Assembly: GCA_014650015.1 (NCBI GenBank)
Contig: BMUD01000001.1
Coordinates: 538,197 to 602,196 of the forward strand
DNA from: Streptomyces griseoloalbus
GTDB lineage: Bacteria; Actinomycetota; Actinomycetes; Streptomycetales; Streptomycetaceae
Reading direction: 5' to 3'
Length of the DNA: 64,000 nt
Shown here: piece by piece, positions 43,021 through 53,343 of the stretch
How positions within the stretch are numbered: position 1 is the first letter of the stretch
Layout: every line of letters begins with the position of its first letter
Position numbers and translations under genes: made by a program
Notes under the pieces: model-generated
The model's database searches: none
What the model was told of the DNA's origin: nothing
The model's input: only the letters and a program-made list of their open reading frames with translations

Positions 43021-43932
43021 TCAGGTGGCGCGGCCCCGCGAGACCAGCAGGTCGACCATCCCCGCCGTGTCCTCGTCGCCGTGGCCGTCGGCGACGCGGC
43101 GGGCCATCAGCTCCATGTACGGCGTCAGCAGTTCCGCGCTGACGCGCTGCTCCTCGGCCGTGCTCAGCAGGGTGGAGTTGGCGGCCGACTGCATCGCGAG
43201 GTTGGAGACCACGCCGCTGGTGTAGTCGCCGCTGGCCAGGTGCTCGGCCGTCTGGTGCACGGACGACGTCATCGCGGTGAGCCAGGAGGCGAGCAGCGGC
43301 GCGAAGTCCTTCGGCGCGATGTCCTCGTCGCGGACCAGCGCGAAGGCGTGCGTGATGCCCGCGAACAGTCCGCTCATCGCGCTGAGCAGCGCCACGTCGT
43401 GCAGCGCGGCGAAGCCCGGGTCGGTCCCCACGTACTGGGTGCCGGCGGGGACGGCGAGGGTGTCGCGGTGCTCCTCGAACAGGTCGCCCGCACCGCTGTA
43501 GAAGACGTAGGCCCCGGACTCCGGGTGCCCGATCATCGGCGGTACGGCCATGATGCCGCCGTCCAGGAAACGGGCGCCGCGCGAGACGGCCCAGGCGGCG
43601 CGGGCGCGGCCCTCGGCCGGGGTCCCGGTGGTGAGGTTCACCAGGTCCCGCCCGGTCAGGTCGGCGTCCTCCAGCGCCGTGCCCACGGAGGCGTCGTCCA
43701 GCAGGCAGGCGATCACCAGGCGGTTGGCGGCGACCGCCTCGGCGGCACTCGCGGCGACCGTCGCGCCGTCGGCGGCCAGGGCGGCGGCACGGCCCGGGGT
43801 GCGGTTCCAGACGGTCACCGGATGTCCGGCGGCGAGCCAGGCACGGGCCAGGGCGGTGCCCATCGCGCCGGTGCCGAGGAGGGTCAGGGGAGTGCGGGAA
43901 GCAGGGGTGGTGGTAAGGATGTTGTCGGTCAT
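43021..43932 (-). CDS. NAD(P)-dependent oxidoreductase, imine reductase-like
   Basis: A 303-residue beta-hydroxyacid dehydrogenase/imine reductase fold. The Rossmann motif is LTLLGTGAMGTALARAWLAA, with VWNRTP at the second strand (NADPH preference); FLDGGIMAVPPMIGHPES is the conserved core after the hinge, as in imine reductases. The start MTDNILTTTPAS at 43932 was preferred over an upstream in-frame codon. It is divergent from an HxlR regulator that probably controls it. Natural substrate unknown. Confidence 0.88.
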   Translation of the reverse strand: MTDNILTTTPASRTPLTLLGTGAMGTALARAWLAAGHPVTVWNRTPGRAAALAADGATVAASAAEAVAANRLVIACLLDDASVGTALEDADLTGRDLVNLTTGTPAEGRARAAWAVSRGARFLDGGIMAVPPMIGHPESGAYVFYSGAGDLFEEHRDTLAVPAGTQYVGTDPGFAALHDVALLSAMSGLFAGITHAFALVRDEDIAPKDFAPLLASWLTAMTSSVHQTAEHLASGDYTSGVVSNLAMQSAANSTLLSTAEEQRVSAELLTPYMELMARRVADGHGDEDTAGMVDLLVSRGRAT

Positions 43933-43974
43933 GAGGACCAGGCTCGCCGCGGGAGAAGCCCAGCTCAAGTACGC

Positions 43975-43984
43975 ACTTCGAAGT
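43975..43984. promoter_or_regulatory. Palindromic operator between IRED-like and HxlR genes
   Basis: ACTTCGAAGT is a perfect 10-bp palindrome, extended by the imperfect flanks AAGTACGC and GGGCGCTT (about 43967-43992). It lies between the two divergent start codons, the position expected for an HxlR operator. Confidence 0.65.
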
Positions 43985-44033
43985 GGGCGCTTACCCCGGG
44001 GAAAGGGGGCAGGCAGCGACGGTGGACGGGGTG

Positions 44034-44555
44034 ATGGGGATGGCGGCGGTACGGCGGCCGGGCGCGTACGTGTGCGGGATCGACGCGGCGATGGACGTGA
44101 TCGGCGGGAAGTGGAAGGTGCTCATCCTCTGGGCGCTGGGGGAACGGCCGCACCGCTTCGGCGCACTGCGCCGGAGTGTGCCGGGCGTCACGGAGAAGGT
44201 GCTCGCCGCGCAACTGCGGGAGCTGGAGGCGGACGGCATCGTGCACCGCGAGGAGTACGACGAGGTGCCGCCCCGCGTGGAGTACTCGCTGACGCCCCGG
44301 GGCGCCGACCTCAACGCGGCGCTGGAGCCGCTCGGCGTGTGGGGCCGGCGGAACGTGATCGGGGACGCCTACCGCGGGACCGGGGAGGGCACGGCGGGGG
44401 CCGGCCGCGAGGCGGGGGAGGGCACGGAGGTTGCCGGCCGCGAGGCGGGGGAGGGCTCGGCGGGGGCCGGCCGAGGGGGGACGCGGGACGGTTCAGCGGC
44501 TGCCGGTCAGGTGCGCGTAGACGACGACGTTCCCCTGGTAGCCGGTCGTCCGTGA
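44034..44555 (+). CDS. HxlR family transcriptional regulator with repetitive tail
   Basis: A winged-helix regulator. The HxlR core reads AYVCGIDAAMDVIGGKWKVL, ILWALGERPHRFGALRRSVP and AAQLRELEADGIVHREEYDE, ending near LGVWGRRNVIGDAYRG. The cysteine at the start of the core is the redox-sensing position in several HxlR proteins. After the core comes a Gly-rich tail of three 11-residue repeats (GEGTAGAGREA, GEGTEVAGREA, GEGSAGAGRGG). The tail carries the frame 63 bases into the 3' end of the convergent sortase gene, which is odd. Start could be ATG 44034 or GTG 44022. Confidence 0.85.
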   Translation: MGMAAVRRPGAYVCGIDAAMDVIGGKWKVLILWALGERPHRFGALRRSVPGVTEKVLAAQLRELEADGIVHREEYDEVPPRVEYSLTPRGADLNAALEPLGVWGRRNVIGDAYRGTGEGTAGAGREAGEGTEVAGREAGEGSAGAGRGGTRDGSAAAGQVRVDDDVPLVAGRP

Positions 44556-45143
44556 CCAGCCGCCGCCGCAGGTGATGACCCGCAGCTCCGGTCGGTCCGC
44601 CGCGCCGTAGACCTGCGCGTCGGGGAAGTCGTCGGCGTCGTACACCTCGACGGCGTGCACCGTGAACACGGCCACGCCGCCGTCGCGCCGGTCCACCTCG
44701 ATGGTGCTGCCCTTGCGCAGGGCGCCGAGGGAGTAGAAGACGGCGGGGCCGTCGGCGTTGTCGACGTGGCCCGCGACGATCGCGGTGCCGGTCTCACCGG
44801 GGGTGGTGCCCGCCTCGTACCAGCCGGCGAGGTTCTTCCGGTCGGCGGGCGGGACGTCCAGGCTGCCGGTGTCCGTCAGACCGAGCCCGGTCAGCGGCGC
44901 GTCCACGCCGATCGCGGGGATGCGCACGCGCGCGGGCGGGGAGGGCGGCAGGGCGGGCGCAGCGGACGGGGCCGCGCCGTGGCCGCCGGTCCCGGTGTGC
45001 GCCTGGGCGGCGGAGGGCTGCGGCGGGGCGGGCGCCCCGGTGCCGTCGCGCAGCAGCCACATCCCGGAGCACAGCGCGCACACGGTGACGGCGGCTATCG
45101 CTGTGTTGCCCGGACTCCCGGTCCGGCGGAACCTGCGGCGCAT
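44493..45143 (-). CDS. Class F sortase
   Basis: A 216-residue cysteine transpeptidase. An N-terminal membrane anchor (GNTAIAAVTVCALCSGMWLL) and a Pro/Ala-rich linker precede the catalytic domain. It contains RVRIPAIGVDAPLTGLGLTD, AIVAGHVDNADGPAVFYSLG (catalytic His in GHVDN), and ELRVITCGGGWSRTTGYQGN (catalytic Cys in TCGG and the following Arg). Class F sortases of actinobacteria have unclear substrates. The gene downstream of its promoter side (45261-45824) encodes a secreted protein and is likely in the same operon. Confidence 0.9.
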   Translation of the reverse strand: MRRRFRRTGSPGNTAIAAVTVCALCSGMWLLRDGTGAPAPPQPSAAQAHTGTGGHGAAPSAAPALPPSPPARVRIPAIGVDAPLTGLGLTDTGSLDVPPADRKNLAGWYEAGTTPGETGTAIVAGHVDNADGPAVFYSLGALRKGSTIEVDRRDGGVAVFTVHAVEVYDADDFPDAQVYGAADRPELRVITCGGGWSRTTGYQGNVVVYAHLTGSR

Positions 45144-45260
45144 GACGGACGGCCCTCATCTCGAGTCGGCCCCGTACCCCCCTCCGGGCCGCGAGGGGCG
45201 TCGGACCCGGAGGGGGAGGGGAGTTGCGGTACCGGCGTGACGGGCAGCGGAGGGTGCCCG

Positions 45261-45824
45261 TCAGATCCCGTCGCCTCTCGCCCGGCGATGCAGGAGCCAG
45301 GTACCGCCCGCGGCGGCGACGGCGAGAGCCGTCACACCGGCCGCGGTCTGCGCGGGGTCGGGGCCCAGCGCGCCCCCGACCCCCGTCTTCACACTGCCCC
45401 GGGGATACACCTGCTGCGTACCGGGCGTCAGCGTGACCTCCAGGTCACCGGCCACCCGCCGGTCGCTCCCGGCGCACGTCGCGACGATCTCGTACGTCCC
45501 CGGCTGCGCGCCCGGCGGCACCTGGAACCGCCCGGTCACCTCGCGCTCGTGCGCGCGCGACGCCAGCGTGAACCGGCCGGCTCCGACGGCGGAGGCGTCG
45601 CCCGCCGCCGATCCGTCGTCGGCGCACGCCGCGGTGTTCACCGTGACCTGTGCGCCCGGCGCGACCGAGGACGGGTACACCTCCAGGCTCCCGGCGGACG
45701 TGCCGTGGGGGTGGGCCGCGGCGGCGGCCTCCCCGGCGTACGCGGGCGCGGCGAGCAGCCCCGCGGTGGCCACGGCGAGCGCGGTGCCGGTCATGCCGGT
45801 CAGCGGCCGGGCGGTACGTCGCAT
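45261..45824 (-). CDS. Secreted protein with C-terminal membrane anchor, linked to class F sortase
   Basis: A 187-residue exported protein. A signal peptide (TGMTGTALAVATAGLLAAPA, ending AYAGEA) precedes an Ig-like beta domain (SLEVYPSSVAPGAQVTVNTA, FTLASRAHEREVTGRFQVPP, GTYEIVATCAGSDRRVAGDL) with two cysteines. A C-terminal membrane helix (AAGVTALAVAAAGGTWLLHR) and a basic tail follow. There is no clear LPxTG-type motif. GGGAG lies six bases before the ATG at 45824. It precedes the sortase on the same strand with a 117-base gap, so it may be its partner. Confidence 0.78.
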   Translation of the reverse strand: MRRTARPLTGMTGTALAVATAGLLAAPAYAGEAAAAAHPHGTSAGSLEVYPSSVAPGAQVTVNTAACADDGSAAGDASAVGAGRFTLASRAHEREVTGRFQVPPGAQPGTYEIVATCAGSDRRVAGDLEVTLTPGTQQVYPRGSVKTGVGGALGPDPAQTAAGVTALAVAAAGGTWLLHRRARGDGI

Positions 45825-46110
45825 CGATGCTCCCTCGGGCTCACGAAGGGGCCACGGCCCGCGGCACCCCCATGTGCCGCCGTCGGACGCGTCCCTGCCC
45901 CTCCGAGGTAAGTGCCCCCGCGCCCCTGCCGCTTCCTGAACGGGCGTCAGGGCCGGGGCTGAATGGGTGTCAGACGGCGTCGGCCGCACCTCGCGCGCGG
46001 CGCGTTCCAGCAGGTCACCGGTGCCCCGTGGGTCCGGCCGGGGAAAGTGTCCGAAGGGTGGGCGGCGCGGCTGTGAACGGGTGAGTGACCCGGGCCCGGC
46101 CGGGCGGGAC

Positions 46111-46138
46111 TTGACCTCGACCAAAGTCGAGGTATCAG
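46111..46138 (+). promoter_or_regulatory. MerR/SoxR-like promoter with internal dyad
   Basis: TTGACC (-35, 46111-46116) and TATCAG (-10, 46133-46138) enclose a perfect 8-bp dyad, ACCTCGAC (46114-46121) and GTCGAGGT (46126-46133). A dyad inside the spacer is the MerR/SoxR pattern. The GTG of the FMN reductase lies 10 bases beyond the -10, so the transcript may be leaderless. The rest of the gap 45825-46110 shows nothing I can support. Confidence 0.6.
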
Positions 46139-46148
46139 GCTGTGCCGC

Positions 46149-46733
46149 GTGAAGACAGCAACCGATGCCCTCCATGTGACCGTCGTCGTCGGCAGCAACC
46201 GGCACGGCCGCTTCGGACCCGTCGTGGCCGGCTGGCTGCTCGACCGCGTCCGCGCCCGCGACGGCCTCACCGTCGACGTCGTGGACGTCGCCGACCTCGA
46301 TCTGCCCACCACCATGGAGCCGACCGGCCGGGCCACCGCGGCACTGGCCGACGTCACCCCGAAGCTGGACCGGGCGGACGCGTTCGTCGTGCTGACCCCG
46401 GAGTACAACCACTCCTTCCCGGCGGGCCTGAAGAACCTCATCGACTGGCACTTCGGCGAGTGGCGGGCCAAGCCGGTCGCGCTGGTCACCTACGGCGGAC
46501 TCGCCGGCGGGCTGCGCGCGGCCGAGCACCTGCGCCAGGTCTTCGCCGAACTGCACGCCGTCACCGTCCGGGACACCGTCTCCTTCCACAACGCGGGCGC
46601 GGCCTTCGACGACGAGGGCCGCCTGAAGGATCCGGTGGGGCCGGACACGGCGGCGAAGACGATGCTGGACCAGCTGGTGTGGTGGGCGACGGCACTCCGC
46701 GAGGCACGACGGCGCAGGCCGTACGGCAGCTGA
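46149..46733 (+). CDS. NADPH-dependent FMN reductase family protein
   Basis: A 194-residue flavodoxin-like quinone/FMN reductase. VVVGSNRHGRFGPVVAGWLL binds the FMN phosphate and VLTPEYNHSFPAGLKNLIDW is the conserved flavin loop of the NAD(P)H-dependent FMN reductase family. It probably reduces quinones, chromate or azo compounds. Translation starts at GTG 46149 directly behind a MerR/SoxR-like promoter, which suggests induction by oxidative or electrophilic stress. No regulator gene is adjacent. Confidence 0.88.
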   Translation: MKTATDALHVTVVVGSNRHGRFGPVVAGWLLDRVRARDGLTVDVVDVADLDLPTTMEPTGRATAALADVTPKLDRADAFVVLTPEYNHSFPAGLKNLIDWHFGEWRAKPVALVTYGGLAGGLRAAEHLRQVFAELHAVTVRDTVSFHNAGAAFDDEGRLKDPVGPDTAAKTMLDQLVWWATALREARRRRPYGS

Positions 46734-46895
46734 CCGCGGGGGGACGGGGCGCGGGGTGCGCGGCGGCCGACCGCGGGCGGTCGGGGCGCACATGCCGTGC
46801 GGCGGCCGGATGCCGGTGGTGGGGTGGGGCCGCGCGTCGAACGGTGGCGGGTCCTGCGCGGGCCGGCCGCGGATATGGCGCCGACTGCGCCGCGG

Positions 46896-47309
46896 TCAGC
46901 GCCGTACCCGCCAGACACCGTCCTCGATCCGCACCCCTCGTGCCCGCAGCCGCGCGGCGACGGCGGGTGCGGCGAGGTACACCCACGCCCGCACCGCCGT
47001 TCCGTCCGCGTCCCGCACGACGTCCCGCGCCACCCGCTCGTACAGGTTGCGCGGATCACCCGGTACGTACTCCTCCAGCCGGTCCAGCGCGGCGAGCAGG
47101 TCCGCGTACGCCTCCGGCCGCGCGGTCACCAGCTCGCCGCCCACCGCGCCGCCCGCCTCCTCGACGGCGTACGGATAGCCGGGCCCCTCGTACAGCACCG
47201 CGCCCGTGAGCCGGCCGGGTTCCTCGCGCAGGGTGCGGCCGCGCAGGAAGCGGTCGTGGTTGGTCCCGCCGGGGCGGAGGGTGCCGTAGACGAAGAAGGG
47301 GAGGCTCAC
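46896..47309 (-). CDS. Gamma-glutamylcyclotransferase-like protein
   Basis: A 137-residue GGCT/AIG2-like protein. It has the substrate-binding FVYGTLRPGGTNHDRFL loop, the conserved YPYAVEEAGGAVGGEL strand and the RLEEYVPGDPRNLYERV segment with the expected catalytic Glu. It likely cyclises a gamma-glutamyl amine, though the substrate is unknown. The GTG at 47309 (MSLPFFVYG) has AGGTGA upstream and was preferred over the longer frame from 47387. Confidence 0.85.
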   Translation of the reverse strand: MSLPFFVYGTLRPGGTNHDRFLRGRTLREEPGRLTGAVLYEGPGYPYAVEEAGGAVGGELVTARPEAYADLLAALDRLEEYVPGDPRNLYERVARDVVRDADGTAVRAWVYLAAPAVAARLRARGVRIEDGVWRVRR

Positions 47310-47510
47310 TCGTTTCACCTGCGCGGACGGTCGGTTGAGCCCCTCTGCACCGAAGTGCCACCGGAGCCTTGCAGGAACGATTCTCACCCCTCACACACCC
47401 GCACATTTGCGCTATGGACATGACATTCGCGCGGCACTTGAATCGCGGTCAACATCCCCGTCGCCGCCCCTCCCCCCATCCATGCCGGGGCGCCCGTTCT
47501 AGGAGACCGC

Positions 47511-49157
47511 TTGAGCCGGATACGGCATGTCCGAGGTTCCCGACTCGTCACCGCCGGCGTCACCGTCACCAGCGCCGCCCTGCTGGCCGCCGCACTCTCC
47601 CCCACCACCGCCGGCGCGGCCGACCGCCCCACCCGCGCCACCGCCGTCGCCAACGCCGCCTCGGTCCTCGCCGACCGTGCCGGGGCCCTGGGCCTCACCG
47701 CGGACCAGGCGACGAAGGTCCGAGACGTCGTCGTCGACCCGGACGGCACCCAGCACGTCCGCTACGACCGCACCTACCGCGATCTCCCGGTCCTCGGCGG
47801 CGACTTCGTGCTCCACCTGGCCCCGGACGGCGGCTACCGCGGCGCCACCCGCGCCACCCGCGCCGCGATCGACCTCCCGACCGTCACCCCGAAGCTCGCC
47901 GCGCCGAAGGCCGCCGACCTCGCGGCGAACGCCCTGCGCGCCGCCCACCTCGGCGAGACCCTCAAGAGCCTCACCGCGCGACCCCGGTTGGTGGTCGACG
48001 CCCTGCACGGCGCCCCCGCACTGGCCTGGCGCACCGACACGGCCGCCCAGGACTCCGCCGGCAACCCGGTCGCCCGCACCGTGCTGACCGACGCGCGCAC
48101 CGGCACCCGCATCGACGCCTGGGACAGCCTCGAGAACGCCTCCGGCGACGGCACGTCCCTGTACGGCGGCACGGTCCCGCTGGAGACCACGCCCACGGCG
48201 TCCGGATACGAGCTGAAGGACCCCACCCGCGGCAACACCTACACCGGCGACGCGGGCAACACGACCGACCGGTGCGTCCTGGTCGTCTGCCTCGACCGCG
48301 CCCCGGCCACCCCCTTCACCGACGCCGACAACCACTGGGGCACGGGCGAGCAGTCCGACCGCGCCACGGTCGCGGTGGACGCGCAGTACGGCACCGACGT
48401 CACCTGGGACTACTACGAGGACGTCCACGGCCGCCGCGGCATCGCGGGCGACGGCAAGGGCTCGTACAACCGCGTGCACTACGGCAACGACTACAACAAC
48501 GCCTTCTGGGACGACCGTTGCTTCTGCATGACGTACGGCGACGGTGACGGCACCCTGATGGGCCCGCTGGTGTCGCTGGACGTGGCCGGGCACGAGATGA
48601 CCCACGGGGTGACGTCGAAGACGGCGGCCCTGACCTACTCGGGCGAGTCCGGCGGCCTGAACGAGGCCACCTCGGACATCTTCGGCACGCTGGTGGAGTT
48701 CCACGCGGCCAACGCCGAGGACACCGGGGACTGGCTGATCGGCGAGGAGATCGTCCGCGACGGCTTCGGCAAGGACGCCCTGCGCTACATGGACGAGCCG
48801 TCCAAGGACGGCAAGTCCGCGGACTGCTGGGACGCCACGGTCAAGGACCTCGACGTCCACTACTCCTCCGGCGTCGCCAACCACTTCGCGTACCTGCTCG
48901 CCGAGGGCAGCGGCGCGAAGACGCTGGGCGGCGTCGCCCACTCCTCGCCCACCTGCGACGGCTCGACGGTCACCGGCATCGGCCGCGCCAAGCTGGGCAA
49001 GATCTGGTACCGCGCCCTGACGGTCCACATGACCTCCTCGACCGACTACGCGGCCGCCCGCACGGCGACCCTGAACGCGGCCGAGGACCTCTACGGCGAG
49101 GGCAGCACGGAGCAGGCCGCGGTCGCGGCGGCCTGGAGCGCGGTGAACGTGGGCTGA
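47511..49157 (+). CDS. Secreted M4 family neutral metalloprotease
   Basis: A 548-residue thermolysin-type exoprotease. It starts at TTG 47511 behind an AGGAG ribosome-binding site. A Sec signal peptide (VTAGVTVTSAALLAAALSPT, cleaved near AGAA) is followed by an FTP/PepSY propeptide (YDRTYRDLPVLGGDFVLHL) and the catalytic domain. That domain has AGHEMTHGVTSKTA, GGLNEATSDIFGT and the active-site His in VHYSSGVANHFAYL. Two cysteine pairs (CVLVVC, CFC) are unusual for the family. It degrades extracellular protein for nutrition. It contrasts with the unsecreted M4 enzyme at 1302-2372. Confidence 0.95.
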   Translation: MSRIRHVRGSRLVTAGVTVTSAALLAAALSPTTAGAADRPTRATAVANAASVLADRAGALGLTADQATKVRDVVVDPDGTQHVRYDRTYRDLPVLGGDFVLHLAPDGGYRGATRATRAAIDLPTVTPKLAAPKAADLAANALRAAHLGETLKSLTARPRLVVDALHGAPALAWRTDTAAQDSAGNPVARTVLTDARTGTRIDAWDSLENASGDGTSLYGGTVPLETTPTASGYELKDPTRGNTYTGDAGNTTDRCVLVVCLDRAPATPFTDADNHWGTGEQSDRATVAVDAQYGTDVTWDYYEDVHGRRGIAGDGKGSYNRVHYGNDYNNAFWDDRCFCMTYGDGDGTLMGPLVSLDVAGHEMTHGVTSKTAALTYSGESGGLNEATSDIFGTLVEFHAANAEDTGDWLIGEEIVRDGFGKDALRYMDEPSKDGKSADCWDATVKDLDVHYSSGVANHFAYLLAEGSGAKTLGGVAHSSPTCDGSTVTGIGRAKLGKIWYRALTVHMTSSTDYAAARTATLNAAEDLYGEGSTEQAAVAAAWSAVNVG

Positions 49158-49166
49158 CCGGTCCCG

Positions 49167-49191
49167 GGGCCGGTGCGGCGCCGCACCGGCC

Positions 49192-49192
<1 letters not shown>
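49167..49192. terminator. 26-bp perfect palindrome between convergent protease and nasA genes
   Basis: GGGCCGGTGCGGC (49167-49179) is directly followed by its exact complement (49180-49192), which reaches the first base of the nasA stop codon. It is a bidirectional terminator candidate. Confidence 0.7.
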
Positions 49193-51387
<2,195 letters not shown>

Positions 51388-51410
51388 ACGGTTCACCCTG
51401 CGCCGCCGGT

Positions 51411-51437
51411 GTTACACGGCGCGCCGGCCCCTGTTAC
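51411..51437 (-). promoter_or_regulatory. GlnR-like half-sites upstream of nasA
   Basis: Two GTAAC half-sites on the minus strand (51433-51437 and 51411-51415) are 22 bp apart, two turns of 11 bp, and the second ends 23 bases before the nasA ATG. The middle half-site is poor. The nir operon site has the same geometry. Confidence 0.6.
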
Positions 51438-51579
51438 ACGCCCGGTACGGCGACCTCCCCGCCCCTCGCGGCCCGCGGTGAGGGGGCGTGGGCGCGGTGC
51501 GCGGCGGTCGCCGCCTCGGACGCCGAGGAGCCGCAGGCGCGGCGAGCGCACCGCCGCCGTATGCGCGCGTGCGCGCCCG

Positions 51580-52284
51580 TCATTCCGGTGCGGCAGGGGC
51601 CCGAGCGTCCGCGAGCGCCCGCTCCACCCCCGGCTCCCTCGGGCCCAGGAAGCGCGGGTCCGGACGCAGGACCGCGTCCAGGGCCGCCTTGCCCGCCGCG
51701 AAGAGCTCCCGGACGCTGCCGTAGTACCAGGTGACGTCGTGCCGGTCGTCGACGCCGACGCCGTACGAGGAGACCCCGGCCGTCCGGCACAGGGCCACCG
51801 CGCGGCGGATGTGGAAGCCCTGGCTGATCAGCACCGCGCGGTCCACGCCGAAGATCTTCCTGGCGCGCACGCAGGAGTCCCAGGTGTCGAAGCCCGCGTA
51901 GTCGCTGACGATCCGCGCGTCGGGCACCCCGTGCCGGGTCAGATAGGCGCGCATGGCGTCCGGCTCGTCGTAGTCCTCGCGGCTGTTGTCGCCGGTGACC
52001 AGGATCACCTCGACGCGCCCCGCGCGGTACAGCCCCGCCGCCGCGGCCAGCCGGTGCGCGAGATACGGCGACGGCTCCCCGTCCCACAGGCCCGCGCCGA
52101 AGACCACGGCGACGTCGGTGCGCGGCACATCGGCGGTGGTGCGCAGCCGGTCGTCCGTCGTCAGGCGCAGCCACGTCGCCGGCAGCAGCGCCAGCACGCA
52201 CACCGCCACCACGACCTGCACCAGCCGCCGCCGCCCCGTGCGGGTACGGGGCGGACGCGGTCGGCGAACTCTGAAACGGCGCAT
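51580..52284 (-). CDS. SanA/YdcF-like envelope protein (DUF218)
   Basis: A 234-residue protein with a basic N-terminus, a signal anchor (LVQVVVAVCVLALLPATWL) and a DUF218 domain. It contains DVAVVFGAGLWDGEPSPYLA, VILVTGDNSREDYDEPDAMR, GFDTWDSCVRARKIFG and AVLISQGFHIRRAVALC, the segment set of SanA/ElyC-type proteins. These affect envelope integrity and vancomycin sensitivity in other bacteria; the reaction is unknown. Start ATG at 52284 (MRRFRVRRPRP). Confidence 0.88.
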   Translation of the reverse strand: MRRFRVRRPRPPRTRTGRRRLVQVVVAVCVLALLPATWLRLTTDDRLRTTADVPRTDVAVVFGAGLWDGEPSPYLAHRLAAAAGLYRAGRVEVILVTGDNSREDYDEPDAMRAYLTRHGVPDARIVSDYAGFDTWDSCVRARKIFGVDRAVLISQGFHIRRAVALCRTAGVSSYGVGVDDRHDVTWYYGSVRELFAAGKAALDAVLRPDPRFLGPREPGVERALADARAPAAPE

Positions 52285-52496
52285 CGGACGGGCCCCTCCC
52301 GGTGGGTTCCTCGACCGTGCAAGACGCCCCGGCGGGCCTCCCGGTTCGCGAAACGCCCTGTGACCGGTTTCACGGCACGGAGGAAACCACAGGTCGAACG
52401 GCCTCACACCCCACCGGGACCGCACCGTGAACCGCCGGAAAACACCCGTGATACCCGCGCAACGGGGAGGCAACGTCGCGCGGTCACGATCGGTGC

Positions 52497-53294
52497 ATGA
52501 CGGCGTATCCCAAGAACCGCGTCGGCCGGCACCACCCGGTCGCCCCGCCCCCCGCTCTCGTCGTCGTGGCCCACGGCAGCCGCGACCCGCGCGCGCTGAG
52601 CACCGTACGGCAGCTCCTGGACCGCGTCCGCGTGCTGCGCCCGGGCCTGCCCGTGCACCTGGGCCACATCGAGCTGAACGCGCCCCTGCTCCCCGACACC
52701 CTCGCCGAGCTGGACGCGCGCGGAACCGGGGCCGCCGTCCTCGTGCCGCTGCTGCTCAGCCGCGGCTACCACGTCAAGCGGGACATCCCCGAGATGGCCG
52801 CCGAGGCGCGGCTGTCCGCGCGCGTGGCCGCCCCGCTCGGACCGCACCCCCTGCTCGTGGACGCCCTGCACGCCCGCCTCACCGAGGCCGGCTGGCGTGC
52901 CCCGGCGGACGCGGCGACCCGCCGCGCGAGCGGTGTCGTCCTGGCCGCCGCCGGATCCCGCGACCCCGAGGCGCGGATCGACACCGCCCGCACCGCCGAC
53001 GAGCTCGCCGCACGGCTCGGCGTCCCCGTCGTGCCCGCCTACGCCTCCGCCGCCGCCCCCACCGTGCCCGACGCGATCCGCGCGCTCGCCGCCCGGGGCC
53101 GCCACCGCGTCGCCGTCGCCTCCTACTTCACCGCCCCCGGCCGCTTCGCCACGGAATGCGCGGCAGCGGCGCCCGGGATCGCGTCCGCCCCCCTGGGCAC
53201 CCACCCCGCGATGGCCCGCCTCCTCCTGCACCGCTACGACCAGTCCCTGAGGACCCGCACGGCGTTCACCGAACCGGTCCTCGCGTCGGCGTGA
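52497..53294 (+). CDS. Sirohydrochlorin chelatase (CbiX-like, two domains)
   Basis: A 265-residue protein with two CbiX-type domains. Domain 1 has [20 protein letters not shown] with the active-site His, and a second His in [14 protein letters not shown]. Domain 2 starts at [20 protein letters not shown], where the His is replaced by Ala, and ends with the [12 protein letters not shown] segment. It inserts iron (or cobalt) into sirohydrochlorin. As NirB needs siroheme and lies in the same region with nasA, it is probably the ferrochelatase for the nitrite reductase. Monocistronic or with dgt downstream (49-base gap). Confidence 0.88.
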   Translation: MTAYPKNRVGRHHPVAPPPALVVVAHGSRDPRALSTVRQLLDRVRVLRPGLPVHLGHIELNAPLLPDTLAELDARGTGAAVLVPLLLSRGYHVKRDIPEMAAEARLSARVAAPLGPHPLLVDALHARLTEAGWRAPADAATRRASGVVLAAAGSRDPEARIDTARTADELAARLGVPVVPAYASAAAPTVPDAIRALAARGRHRVAVASYFTAPGRFATECAAAAPGIASAPLGTHPAMARLLLHRYDQSLRTRTAFTEPVLASA

Positions 53295-53343
53295 AACGGC
53301 CGCCGACGTCCCGAATGTCAGTGGCGGCGTTTACTGTCGGTGC

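Noticed and set aside
45825-46110. Extra gene between the secreted protein and the FMN reductase
   Set aside because: Only open frames without ribosome-binding sites or family features were seen.
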